Of a stretch of DNA of 58,569 nt, positions 26,708 through 34,938 are shown one piece after another. The first letter of the stretch is position 1. Each line of letters begins with the position of its first letter. Under the pieces are notes generated by a model that did not search any database, had not been told where the DNA came from, and saw only the letters and a program-made list of their open reading frames with translations. This stretch comes from Prevotellamassilia sp. (GTDB lineage: Bacteria; Bacteroidota; Bacteroidia; Bacteroidales; Bacteroidaceae), in the NCBI GenBank assembly GCA_009775705.1, contig VSQE01000005.1, positions 1 to 58,569 on the forward strand, in the 5' to 3' direction. Made by a program: the position numbers and the translations under genes.

Positions 26708-27751
26708 CTAATCCTTGGCAGGCTTGTCAAAGAAGAGCAGACGGATATAAATCAATCCCAACGTGCCAAAGAAAGCCAAAAACAGACAAGAGAAGAGAAT
26801 CAGAGACTTCTTGGGTGTGAACGGCAGATTGGGAATGTTGGCGCGTTCAAGAACGGTAAAAGCCGGAGTTTTCTCCTGCACTTTGGCCTGAGCGGCCTGC
26901 ACCTGTTGACGCACCTGGGAATAAACATTGAAAGTTATCTGCATCTCGTTCTCAAGGCTTTCCTGCTCGGATATGTACGACTGTAAAGCCAGTCCCTGAT
27001 GCGTATCGCAGTAATTGGCATAGGCATGTTTCGCCTGCTCATAATCAGATCTGGTGGAAACTTCAAGATTCTGGTAATAGTCCAGATCTACCCGGGCCTT
27101 GTTAGTGCGGTAACTGGTAATGAAATCCTGCAAATGTGCCATTACCGAATCTACCATTGTTGCCGCCACCACCGGATCCTGCGCCTGCACGGAAAGGTTG
27201 ATCACTCCGGTCTCTTCATTCACATTGCAGGTAACCATACCCCGTAAGCCTCCGACCAAGGCCTCATCCTCCAGACTCAGATGCGTAGGATTGATCTTCT
27301 CATTCTTTCCCCGCTTGTTCACGGATTTCGGCGGAACCAGTTTATTCTTCAATTTTCTGAAACCTATTCCCGCATAGGACCACCACGGAACTCTTGTATG
27401 TTTTTTCAGATAATCCTGAAATGTCAGTTCATTCCCATCAATCGTCCGGACTCTGACATAAAGCAGATCCACCAAAAAATCATTGGTAGAGATCACATCC
27501 GGATATAAATCCGGTCCTATCGCGTCCGTCCCTTTCTTTATATCCAAAAAAGAAGACAGAGAACTCAGACCTCCCAGACCGGGCATTTCCTCCGACTGCT
27601 CCGATGCCAGACTTGCCTCAGCCATATACAGTTTCGGTATGCTGAAACCGATGACCAGAGCCACTACAGCCGCAATGCAGCAATTGAGCAAAATGCGCTT
27701 TCGGGCAGATTTCAGACTGTTCCAGAATGCACCAAAATCAAATTCATTCAT
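26708..27751 (-). CDS. Wzz-family chain length determinant
   Basis: A 347-residue polysaccharide co-polymerase. It has a short cytoplasmic N-terminus, a first membrane helix at about residues 21-42, a long periplasmic region rich in coiled-coil heptads (about 220-310) and a second helix at about 320-342 preceded by I-P-N-L-P-F-T-P-K-K-S, the proline-rich Wzz signature. There is no C-terminal tyrosine kinase domain, and no separate kinase or phosphatase gene is present in the window. It would set polymer length with the Wzy protein and contact the SLBB export protein encoded just upstream. Confidence 0.88.
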   Translation of the reverse strand: MNEFDFGAFWNSLKSARKRILLNCCIAAVVALVIGFSIPKLYMAEASLASEQSEEMPGLGGLSSLSSFLDIKKGTDAIGPDLYPDVISTNDFLVDLLYVRVRTIDGNELTFQDYLKKHTRVPWWSYAGIGFRKLKNKLVPPKSVNKRGKNEKINPTHLSLEDEALVGGLRGMVTCNVNEETGVINLSVQAQDPVVAATMVDSVMAHLQDFITSYRTNKARVDLDYYQNLEVSTRSDYEQAKHAYANYCDTHQGLALQSYISEQESLENEMQITFNVYSQVRQQVQAAQAKVQEKTPAFTVLERANIPNLPFTPKKSLILFSCLFLAFFGTLGLIYIRLLFFDKPAKD

Positions 27752-27767
27752 AACTCCTAACGCTTTC

Positions 27768-30284
27768 TTACTTCAACAATGTGGCCAGCGCAATGGTCAG
27801 CGTACCCAGAACGCTGCTCATGCTGATGATTTCCGCCGTGCTCAGGCCGCGACGCTCCTTCTTGGCAGGGATCACGATCTCGCAGCCGGGCTGTATGTCC
27901 TTGGCGGAACGCACACGCGACACCGTTCCGTTCATGTTCACCGCGTACACACGTTTCTTGCGGGCCTTGTCACTGTATCCGCCGGCCATATTGATATAAT
28001 AGTCCAGCTTCGCGCCGCTCCTGTAGGACACCGAGTTGGGATAGCGCACCTCGCCGCTGATGCTGACGGTGTTGTTGAACTGCGGGATGACCAGACGGTC
28101 GTCCTTCTGCAATACGATGTCCCACTCGTCACTGCCGGGATTCTTCAGGGCCATGCCCAGATTAATTCCGACATTGCGCGTGTCGCTCAGGTCCAGTTTC
28201 TTCACGTCTATCGAATCGCCCATCGCCATACGCAGCATGGACTGTTTCTTGATCTTCTCCTCGGCTGTCAGTTTGCGTTCCAGGCGGGCGCCTTCCAGAT
28301 AGGCCTCCTTCGTCACGCCTCCGGCATTCTTCACCAGTTCGCTCAGACGCTGTCCCTTCCGGGTCAATACGTAAGTTCCGGCAAAGGCTATCTCGCCGTC
28401 CACTGTCACATGCTCCTGCTCCACATATCCGGGCGAGCGGCGCACAAAGACCTCGTCGAAGGGTTCGAGCACGAATCCTTGCTTGCCATCAATGACAAAG
28501 CCGTCCTTCAAGGCGAAACTGAAGGCGGAGGCCACTTCATCGTCCGCGTTGAGCGAGGAGTTGTTACGGATGCGGCGCGACACGTCTACCTTCACCACCG
28601 AGGCGGCGTCCTTCAGGCCGCCGGCCTGAAGGACCAGATCCTCCAGCGTGGTATTCTCCGCATATTCGTAAATTCCGGGATAGTAGACCTCACCCTCGAT
28701 GCTGAACGTGCGTTCCTCCTGTCCGTCCCTTACGCCGGGAATGAAGAGGACATCCTCGTTGCACAGCGCCACATCGGGGACAGTATGGTTCATCAGTCCG
28801 TCCACATCAATGGAGATGACTTCCAGCGTACGGTCCTTGCGGCGGCGGTGCATCACGGCACGCGCCGTAAAGGCGTCTTCGGTCAGTCCGCCGGCCATCC
28901 GGATGAGCTGGCGCACGGTGGTGACGGAGCCGTCCATCTGGTACATGCCGGGACGGAACACCGCCCCTTTCACCTCGACCATGTTGCGGTAGCGCGCCAG
29001 CACGGAATCAACATAGACGGAATCGCCATCGGTGAGCTGGAACTTGTTGCGCTCGAACTCATCGAGGCTGTAGATCGTCAGTTCGCCTTCGCTCTTGCGG
29101 ATCAGGCGGATAACGTCCCGATAAGCGTCGCCGGCAAACCCGCCGGCATATTTGAGCAACGTGCCCACACTCTCGGTGGTCTTCATCTCATAATACATGG
29201 GACGCTTCACCTTGCCTGTGACATCCACCAGACAGTCGTAGGGCCCCACCATGATTACATCGTCGGAGGCGAGCCGGACATTGCCCGAGAGTTTTCCGTT
29301 GAGAATGAAGTCGTAGATGTCGACCGAGGAGATGAGCCTCCCCTTGCGGTAGATCTTGATGTCGCGCAGGGTTCCGATGTCATTGATGCCTCCGGCCATG
29401 TAGAGGGCGTGAAAGACAGTGGCAAAGGCGGAGAGCGTATAAGTGCCGGGCACATTCACCTCACCGATCACGTTCACGCTGATGGTGCGCGTCTGCCCCA
29501 CGGAGAGGCGGACACTGGAACCGGAATAGCGGCGTCCCAGTGTGGAACGCAGCCGGGCATTGGCCGCCTGCACCGTCAGACCGGACACCTGGACGGGACC
29601 GAAGCCCTCGATGTCCACGGTTCCCTCGGGCGACACCGTGCCCTGTATGGTTTTCTGCGAGGCGCCCCACACGTCGATCATAACGGCATCGCCGGGTCCC
29701 AGCACGTAGTCGGCCGGTGTGGCGATGTTCATGTTCGGCTCAAAGGTGAGAAGCTCGCGATTGAAGATGTTGCGCCCGAAGACCTGACGGCCCTGAGGTT
29801 CCTCGCTCTCATCGATATGGTATTTCAGGCTGTCGGGGAAAGCAAAATCCAACTCGTCCGAAAATTCCAGCATCCGGTCTTCCTTTCGCCGTGCCCGCTC
29901 GGCGGCACTCAATTCGCTGTCCTTGACCTCGGCCGCACGGCGCCGCTTCAGGACGGGATCGCCTCCCGCGGACGAGCGTTTGTCGCCATTGGGCTTGCGC
30001 AGGCGCGACTGCCCGTCGGCATCGCCCGTCAGGTCGCGCGCGCCGAGGGAAGACTTGCCCTTCTCGCGCTCATATTTGTCGCGCAGCCGGCGTATCTGCT
30101 CTATGCTTACTCCGCGCTCCATCAGTTTGGTGACGATCTCATTGCGCGGGGTCCCCTTCTCGTTTTCCTTGACAATGAAACTCATCACCTGTTTGTCACT
30201 CATCTGCGACTGCTGCGCCCTTGCGGCGGGAAGGCAGAAAAGAAGCAGGATCCATATTGCCAGATATTTCTTTAACGCTCTCAT
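27768..30284 (-). CDS. SLBB-domain polysaccharide export protein (Wza-like, large form)
   Basis: An 838-residue exported protein. The ATG at 30284 gives MRALKKYLAIWILLLFCLPAA as signal peptide ending A-R-A-Q; upstream in-frame codons are not plausible. A charged helical linker follows, then the Poly_export domain near residues 130-260 (Y-V-L-G-P-G-D-A-V-M-I-D-V-W-G), then about five SLBB-type beta domains starting with phrases such as V-N-V-P-G-T-Y and V-K-G-A-V-F-R-P-G. A single hydrophobic helix ends the protein. E. coli Wza is under 400 residues and a lipoprotein; this longer non-lipoprotein form is usual in Bacteroidota. It likely forms the periplasmic and outer-membrane export channel. 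Confidence 0.88.
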   Translation of the reverse strand: MRALKKYLAIWILLLFCLPAARAQQSQMSDKQVMSFIVKENEKGTPRNEIVTKLMERGVSIEQIRRLRDKYEREKGKSSLGARDLTGDADGQSRLRKPNGDKRSSAGGDPVLKRRRAAEVKDSELSAAERARRKEDRMLEFSDELDFAFPDSLKYHIDESEEPQGRQVFGRNIFNRELLTFEPNMNIATPADYVLGPGDAVMIDVWGASQKTIQGTVSPEGTVDIEGFGPVQVSGLTVQAANARLRSTLGRRYSGSSVRLSVGQTRTISVNVIGEVNVPGTYTLSAFATVFHALYMAGGINDIGTLRDIKIYRKGRLISSVDIYDFILNGKLSGNVRLASDDVIMVGPYDCLVDVTGKVKRPMYYEMKTTESVGTLLKYAGGFAGDAYRDVIRLIRKSEGELTIYSLDEFERNKFQLTDGDSVYVDSVLARYRNMVEVKGAVFRPGMYQMDGSVTTVRQLIRMAGGLTEDAFTARAVMHRRRKDRTLEVISIDVDGLMNHTVPDVALCNEDVLFIPGVRDGQEERTFSIEGEVYYPGIYEYAENTTLEDLVLQAGGLKDAASVVKVDVSRRIRNNSSLNADDEVASAFSFALKDGFVIDGKQGFVLEPFDEVFVRRSPGYVEQEHVTVDGEIAFAGTYVLTRKGQRLSELVKNAGGVTKEAYLEGARLERKLTAEEKIKKQSMLRMAMGDSIDVKKLDLSDTRNVGINLGMALKNPGSDEWDIVLQKDDRLVIPQFNNTVSISGEVRYPNSVSYRSGAKLDYYINMAGGYSDKARKKRVYAVNMNGTVSRVRSAKDIQPGCEIVIPAKKERRGLSTAEIISMSSVLGTLTIALATLLK

Positions 30285-30303
30285 CTTGTTTCGATAGGTA
30301 TTT

Positions 30304-30897
30304 TTATTGTTTGTCTTCACTGCGGAACAGCGCAAACGCCGTGCGGAACATGATCTGCACGTCCTTGCGCAACGTGGCGGTTTCAAGATACTGCAAGTCC
30401 ATATTGAGCCGCACCAGCATTTTCTCCATCGTGTCGGTATAGCCATTGTAGAGGGTGGCCTCGGACGTCACGCCGGGACGCATGCACAGCAGGCAGGCAT
30501 AACGCGGGTCCTCGGCCATGATGCGCTCCACGAAACAGGCCCGCTCGGGACGGTAGCCCACCATCGACATGTCGCCGGTCAGTACGTTCCAGAGTTGCGG
30601 AAGTTCATCCAGATGACGGCTGCGCACAAAACGCTCCAGCGGTGTGAGCCGCGCGTCGTCGGCGGCCGTGAGCTGCGGTCCGCGGGCCTCGGCATCGTCG
30701 GGCATGGTGCGGAACTTATAAATGCGGAAAATGCGTCCGCCCCGTCCCACACGTTCCTGGCAGAAAAACGGACAGCCCCGCCAGTGGACGGCCATGACTG
30801 CCGCCACCAGCAAAAACAGCGGCGAGCATACCGCCATCCCCATCAGGGAGAGCAGGATGTCCATTCCGCGTTTTATGCGCATCCGTCCCGGCCCCAT
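30304..30897 (-). CDS. Initiating undecaprenyl-phosphate sugar phosphotransferase (PglC/WcaJ C-terminal type)
   Basis: About 197 residues from the ATG at 30897; starts at 30882 or 30951 are also possible. One hydrophobic re-entrant helix follows M-R-I-K-R-G-M-D-I-L-L-S. The catalytic domain has F-F-C-Q-E-R-V-G-R-G-G-R-I-F, Y-K-F-R-T-M, L-D-E-L-P-Q-L-W-N-V-L and D-M-S-M-V-G-Y-R-P, the hallmarks of monotopic phosphoglycosyl transferases. It should load the first sugar phosphate on undecaprenyl phosphate. With the WecA-like gene at the other end, this operon has two possible initiating enzymes. The C-terminal P-G-V-T-S-E-A-T-L-Y-N segment is family-typical. First gene of the minus-strand exopolysaccharide operon. 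Confidence 0.9.
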   Translation of the reverse strand: MGPGRMRIKRGMDILLSLMGMAVCSPLFLLVAAVMAVHWRGCPFFCQERVGRGGRIFRIYKFRTMPDDAEARGPQLTAADDARLTPLERFVRSRHLDELPQLWNVLTGDMSMVGYRPERACFVERIMAEDPRYACLLCMRPGVTSEATLYNGYTDTMEKMLVRLNMDLQYLETATLRKDVQIMFRTAFALFRSEDKQ

Positions 30898-31106
30898 AGC
30901 CGGGGATATGCTTGCTTTTTCGTTTCTTCTGTTTACAATTCTATACTGCATTCCTCTTTTGCTTCGCCATCCGGCTCCTTTCCCGCACGAGCGCCTCGGC
31001 GGGGCGAAAGACAACAATCCGCCACGGGCCTTTTTCAAGATTCTGAAAGAAAGCGGATTCGGCCTTTTTTCCTGTTATTTCATAACGGGCTTTTCGCAAT
31101 ATATTG

Positions 31107-31114
31107 CAAAAATA
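31107..31114 (-). promoter_or_regulatory. Proximal -7 element of exopolysaccharide operon
   Basis: TATTTTTG on the minus strand, about 210 bases before the first gene. It has a good -7 match but no TTTG at the expected -33 spacing. Confidence 0.4.
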
Positions 31115-31326
31115 CGCATTTTTTTTGAATCGGCTATGCGGCAAAGCACCCGACCGCATGTAAAAAACACGGAACGGGCCGGAAATTCACCATCGCCACC
31201 GCCCGTCCGGCACGCTCTTAAAGGCACTTGTCCCGACATCTTGAATTTTGATATTTTTAATACAGCGACAGAAAGTTTAACCTCAAGGTTTTTCGGAAAA
31301 CGAACGGAAACGGACCTATTTTTTAC

Positions 31327-31381
31327 AACATAGTATCTTTTTTGAAAAAGATAGAACCTTTTTTCAACAAGATCCTATGTT
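31327..31381 (-). promoter_or_regulatory. Large hairpin in the exopolysaccharide operon leader
   Basis: 13-bp arms with one mismatch (31327-31339 with 31369-31381), nesting a further 7-bp A/T stem. On the minus strand it forms a hairpin of about 20 bp, downstream of a complete promoter and terminator and upstream of the first gene. Confidence 0.55.
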
Positions 31382-31400
31382 TTTTTCACGTTAAGCAACG

Positions 31401-31430
31401 AAAAAAACCGCCCATTAGGCGGCTTTGCAG
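31401..31430 (-). terminator. Intrinsic terminator (candidate attenuator)
   Basis: On the minus strand, a stem pairing AAAGCCGCC with GGCGGTTTT around loop TAATG, followed by a T run of seven. It lies only about 20-45 bases after a full-consensus promoter, so it would stop most transcripts unless relieved. Confidence 0.75.
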
Positions 31431-31451
31431 GGTTCTTCTACTTTGCTGGTG

Positions 31452-31483
31452 CAAATATAATACCTCCGCGGGCGAAAAGCAAA
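31452..31483 (-). promoter_or_regulatory. Full-consensus Bacteroidota promoter, distal, for exopolysaccharide operon
   Basis: Minus strand TTTG (31483-31480), 20-base spacer, TATATTTG (31459-31452). Both boxes match consensus exactly. Transcription would go left, through the terminator at 31401-31430, towards the sugar transferase gene. Confidence 0.75.
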
Positions 31484-31697
31484 TGTTAATTAACTTTTGT
31501 TTACAGTTTGAAGCTACCCGCCCTGCTTCTCATCGACGCTTTTCGTGAATCGGGAGCAAGAGGGGAAGAGAGAGAAACATCCGGACGCGAACGGTCCCGC
31601 CGCCCCCCCGATCTGTTCACTGAGCTAAACTTCGGAAAAATGATTAGCTTTGCACTCATAAAACTAAACCCGACAACTTGACAAGTCAGAGGCTACC

Positions 31698-31706
31698 GGG
31701 GGGGGG
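31698..31706. repeat. Intergenic poly-G tract (9 G)
   Basis: Nine consecutive G in non-coding sequence 340 bases upstream of cysD. No open frame spans it usefully, so a length change would act on transcription or not at all. It is the fourth long G run in the window. Confidence 0.6.
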
Positions 31707-31950
31707 AGGCAACACTGCCAAAGTAGTGCATTCTTTTGATCTAAACAGATTCCGGATATGCGTCGAAGTTCCATAGCAAGCAGATAAGTCCCTTTGAGAA
31801 TGGGATAATGCCAGAACATTTGGTATGAACTACATGAACGTATTTTTGCCAGCCATACATCACGAGAATTTTATCGTTGTGGCATGAACGAACGGATAAC
31901 TTGCTGCAATTGTACTCGGGAAAAAGCAAGCCTGTTCACGAAAAAATCTT

Positions 31951-32025
31951 TATCTTTGCCGGAAGATAGGCTGCGCCTTAGCAACTTGAAACAAGTTTCA
32001 TTGCGTTCGGCTTGCACTATCTTTG
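31951..32025 (+). promoter_or_regulatory. cysD upstream element: two -7 boxes flanking an imperfect inverted repeat
   Basis: TATCTTTG occurs at 31951-31958 and again at 32018-32025, the second 23 bases before the cysD start codon with TTTC at the -33 position (18-base spacer). Between them are complementary ends AAGATAG (31963-31969) and CTATCTT (32017-32023) and a small hairpin AACTTG/CAAGTT (31983-31988 with 31992-31997). The right box is the probable cysD promoter. Confidence 0.6.
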
Positions 32026-32048
32026 CAACAAAGACCAAGTAAACAGAC

Positions 32049-32960
32049 ATGAGCGAGAACTATAGTCTCAGCCACCTGAAGGAACTCGAAGCCGAGTCCA
32101 TCTACATCATCCGCGAAGTGGCCGCGGAATTTGAAAACCCCGTCATGCTCTACAGCATCGGAAAAGACAGCAGCGTAATGGTACGTCTGGCCGAAAAAGC
32201 CTTTGCTCCGGGCAAAGTGCCGTTCCCGTTGATGCACATCGACTCGAAATGGAAATTCAAGGAAATGATTGAATTCCGCGACAATTATGCCCGTGAGTTC
32301 GGATGGAACCTGATCGTGGAGAGCAACATGGAAGCCTTCAAGGCCGGCGTGGGCCCCTTCACCCACGGATCGAAAGTGCATACGGACCTGATGAAGACCA
32401 AAGCCCTGCTCGCGGCACTCGACAAGCACAAGTTCGACGCGGCCTTCGGCGGGGCTCGGCGCGACGAAGAGAAAAGCCGCGCGAAAGAACGCATCTTCTC
32501 GTTCCGCGACCAGTTCCACCAGTGGGACCCGAAAAACCAGCGGCCCGAGTTGTGGGACATCTACAACGCCCGCATCCGCAAGGGAGAATCCATCCGCGTG
32601 TTCCCGCTCTCCAACTGGACGGAACTGGACATCTGGCAATACATCCGGTTGGAGAAGATCCCCATCGTTCCGCTTTACTTTGCCAAGGAACGTCCGGTCA
32701 TCAACATGGACGGACAGCTCATCATGCCCGACGACGACCGTCTGCCCGCCCAGTGGCGCGACAAGATCGAGATGAGGAAGATCCGCTTCCGCACACTGGG
32801 ATGCTGGCCGCTGACGGGAGCCATAGAGAGCGAAGCGGACACCATCGAGAAAATCGTGGAGGAAATGATGACCACCACGAAGAGCGAACGCACCACGCGC
32901 GTCATCGACTTCGACCAGGAGGCATCCATGGAACAGAAGAAACGGGAGGGCTATTTCTAA
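32049..32960 (+). CDS. cysD: Sulfate adenylyltransferase subunit 2
   Basis: A 303-residue CysD of the usual length. The PP-loop S-I-G-K-D-S-S-V-M is at about residues 38-46, followed by H-I-D-S-K-W-K-F, A-A-F-G-G-A-R-R-D-E-E-K-S-R-A-K-E-R near 135 and W-D-P-K-N-Q-R-P-E-L-W. With the GTPase CysN it forms adenosine 5'-phosphosulfate from ATP and sulfate in the cytoplasm. cysN is normally the next gene, but here a sulfotransferase follows 67 bases later and cysN is at 50330. This suggests that activated sulfate is used for sulfonation rather than, or as well as, for cysteine synthesis. Confidence 0.97.
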   Translation: MSENYSLSHLKELEAESIYIIREVAAEFENPVMLYSIGKDSSVMVRLAEKAFAPGKVPFPLMHIDSKWKFKEMIEFRDNYAREFGWNLIVESNMEAFKAGVGPFTHGSKVHTDLMKTKALLAALDKHKFDAAFGGARRDEEKSRAKERIFSFRDQFHQWDPKNQRPELWDIYNARIRKGESIRVFPLSNWTELDIWQYIRLEKIPIVPLYFAKERPVINMDGQLIMPDDDRLPAQWRDKIEMRKIRFRTLGCWPLTGAIESEADTIEKIVEEMMTTTKSERTTRVIDFDQEASMEQKKREGYF

Positions 32961-33027
32961 GAAAGAACGACACCCGGAAAACAGAAAGGGAGCGTGACCG
33001 CTCTGCAAACCATCAAGAAAAAGAACT

Positions 33028-34134
33028 ATGGGATTACTGGAATTTAGCAAACTGCCCGTCACGCCACTCGTGGGCGCGGACTGGAAAACATTCAAGGCCA
33101 TCACGGACGGCCGCGAGATAGACCGGCGGTGGCGCGGCAAATACCGGCTGACGAAGGCCGTATGCCGCCTGCTCTCCACGCTGGCTCCGATTCAGGAGAA
33201 ACGCTACCGCAAACTTCTGGCCGAGCGGCCGCTGGAACACGCTCCCGTGTTTATCCTGGGACACTGGCGCTCGGGAACGACCTTCGTGCACAATGTGCTG
33301 AGCTGCGACAAGCACTTCGGCTACAACACAACGTACCAGACGGTGTTTCCGCACTTGATGATGTTCGGACAGCCGTTCTTCAAGAAAAACATGTCGTGGC
33401 TGATGCCGGACAAACGACCGACGGACAACATGGAACTGGCGGTGGACCTGCCGCAGGAAGAGGAGTTCGCGCTGGCCAACATGATGCCGTACACGTATTA
33501 TAACTTCTGGTTCCTGCCCAAATACCAGCAGGAGTACTGCGACCGCTTCATGCTTTTCGAGAACATCAGCGACGAGGAACTGAAAATATGGGAAGAGACA
33601 TTCGTCAAACTCATCAAAATCTCGCTCTGGAACACGGGAGGCACCCAGTTCCTCTCGAAAAATCCGCCCCACACGGGACGCGTCAGGGAACTGGTAAAGA
33701 TGTTCCCCGATGCCAAGTTCATCTATCTGATGCGCAATCCCTACACGGTGTTCGAGAGCACACGTTCCTTCTTCACCAACACCATCCAGCCGCTTAAGCT
33801 ACAGGAGTTCAGCGACACGCAAATCGAGGAAAACATCCTCTCCATCTATGCGAAGCTCTACCACAAATATGAGGCGGACAAACACTGCATCCCCGAAGGC
33901 AACCTCCTCGAAGTACGCTTCGAGGACTTCGAGGCCGACGCGCTGGGCATGACCCGGGAAATTTACTCCAAACTGTCGCTGCCGGGCTGGACGGAGGCGC
34001 AGACCGCCATCGAACAGTACGTGGGATCCAAGAAAGGATACAAAAAGAACAAATACAAATACAACGACCGCACCGTGGAACTGGTAGAGAAAAACTGGAA
34101 ATTCGCCCTGGACCAGTGGGGCTATCACCTCTGA
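33028..34134 (+). CDS. PAPS-dependent sulfotransferase
   Basis: A 368-residue cytoplasmic-type sulfotransferase. The 5'-phosphosulfate loop is seen in F-I-L-G-H-W-R-S-G-T-T-F-V-H-N at about residues 74-88. The 3'-phosphate-binding motif is F-I-Y-L-M-R-N-P-Y-T-V-F-E-S-T-R-S-F near 230-247, and R-F-E-D-F-E-A-D is near 297. The family moves sulfate from PAPS to hydroxyl groups of lipids, sterols or glycans. In Bacteroides thetaiotaomicron a related enzyme (BT_0416) beside sulfate-activation genes sulfonates cholesterol and steroid metabolites; this neighbour arrangement is similar. The real acceptor cannot be read from sequence. It ends 6 bases before a 29-bp hairpin. Confidence 0.88.
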   Translation: MGLLEFSKLPVTPLVGADWKTFKAITDGREIDRRWRGKYRLTKAVCRLLSTLAPIQEKRYRKLLAERPLEHAPVFILGHWRSGTTFVHNVLSCDKHFGYNTTYQTVFPHLMMFGQPFFKKNMSWLMPDKRPTDNMELAVDLPQEEEFALANMMPYTYYNFWFLPKYQQEYCDRFMLFENISDEELKIWEETFVKLIKISLWNTGGTQFLSKNPPHTGRVRELVKMFPDAKFIYLMRNPYTVFESTRSFFTNTIQPLKLQEFSDTQIEENILSIYAKLYHKYEADKHCIPEGNLLEVRFEDFEADALGMTREIYSKLSLPGWTEAQTAIEQYVGSKKGYKKNKYKYNDRTVELVEKNWKFALDQWGYHL

Positions 34135-34140
34135 CAAATC

Positions 34141-34205
34141 CACCCACACAAACCAAAGGCCGGATGAAGGGAATCGCTTCATCCGGCCTTTGGTTTGTGT
34201 GGGTG
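34141..34205. terminator. Very long perfect hairpin between convergent genes
   Basis: A perfect 29-bp inverted repeat (34141-34169 with 34177-34205) with a 7-base loop GGAATCG. It begins 6 bases after the sulfotransferase stop and ends 8 bases before the opposing stop codon. There is no T run, so it is not a textbook intrinsic terminator. Being symmetrical, it could end or protect transcripts from both sides. Confidence 0.8.
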
Positions 34206-34213
34206 CGTGACGC

Positions 34214-34924
34214 TTACTTCAGAATGACCTTGCTGGCAGCTACGCGCCGGCCGTCGGCCCTGACTTCGTACAGATAAACTCCCTGCTGCAAACCGCTGAA
34301 GGAATAGGTGCCGTTCTGGCCCAGTTTCTCGCTTCTCAGCAACCGTCCCGAAGGGCTGTAGACATTCAGCACATAGGCGCCCGCCGTATGGAAGGCATAG
34401 TTCAGCCCCGTACCGTCGAAACTGATTTTTCCGGCCGAAGGAGCCGCGGAAATTCCCGTAGGATCGGCATAGACAAACCTGACATAAATGGTCTTGGCCG
34501 TCGAGATGCCGGCCCGGACCGACACCTTGGCCGTATAGGACGTATATTCGCCGCCCTCAAAATCGGCATGGAGAGCCAGATCCTTCGTACTGCCGGGCAT
34601 CATGGTGCAGGAACGCTGCTCGGACTCGTTGATGATGGGCATGCAACTTTCCGTAATGCCACACCAGGTCAGTCTGTCCTTTTCGGGATTCATCTTCGTG
34701 ACCGTCACACGCACCTCCGCACTCCCCGTTCCGGTATATCTCAGCACCGGCTCGGAGGGAGCACATTCCACCACAATCATTCCGGGAGCCAGTTCAAAAG
34801 ATTTGGCCAGAAACTCTACCGTCTCACCGTCTGCGATGACTTTTCCGTCCTTGACAAACTCAACCTGCGCACTGGCGCAAAGCGTACCGGCAAACAGGAG
34901 CACAAGCGTAAACAATTTCTTCAT
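34214..34924 (-). CDS. Secreted protein with type IX-like sorting tail
   Basis: A 236-residue exported protein. The signal peptide MKKLFTLVLLFAGTLCASAQ ends in the usual A-S-A-Q. The middle is a beta-rich domain without a family I can name, with four cysteines spread across V-V-E-C, W-C-G-I, E-S-C and R-S-C, possibly forming disulfides. The C-terminal 70 residues are a type IX-like tail: L-N-V-Y-S-P-S-G-R-L-L, then G-V-Y-L-Y-E-V and terminal K-V-I-L-K. Last gene of an operon with a thioredoxin-fold lipoprotein and a TlpA-like protein, which fits a disulfide-containing cargo. Confidence 0.72.
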   Translation of the reverse strand: MKKLFTLVLLFAGTLCASAQVEFVKDGKVIADGETVEFLAKSFELAPGMIVVECAPSEPVLRYTGTGSAEVRVTVTKMNPEKDRLTWCGITESCMPIINESEQRSCTMMPGSTKDLALHADFEGGEYTSYTAKVSVRAGISTAKTIYVRFVYADPTGISAAPSAGKISFDGTGLNYAFHTAGAYVLNVYSPSGRLLRSEKLGQNGTYSFSGLQQGVYLYEVRADGRRVAASKVILK

Positions 34925-34938
34925 AAGCTATAAAAGTT

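Larger units (their letters stand above)
30898..32048. other. Non-coding stretch between exopolysaccharide operon and cysD
   Basis: About 1.1 kb with no convincing gene. The left part holds the likely leader of the minus-strand operon (promoter at 31452-31483, terminator, large hairpin, second -7 box at 31107-31114). The middle (31500-31950) has a 7-C run at 31603-31609, a 9-G run at 31698-31706 and a 62-codon minus-strand frame at 31741-31929 that I do not recognise. The right end carries the cysD promoter element. Confidence 0.7.

Noticed and set aside
27483..30275. 930-codon plus-strand frame opposite the SLBB export gene
   Set aside because: The minus strand encodes clear Poly_export and SLBB domains with a signal peptide; the plus frame is an antisense shadow rich in H, G and A.
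31050..31490. Invertible promoter typical of Bacteroides capsule loci
   Set aside because: I looked for longer inverted repeats flanking the promoter; the 13-bp arms found are only 29 bases apart and do not enclose the promoter, so they form a hairpin, not an inverton.
31741..31929. 62-codon minus-strand frame in the non-coding stretch upstream of cysD
   Set aside because: No recognisable motif, no promoter or start context, and no partner frame; kept only as part of the non-coding description.
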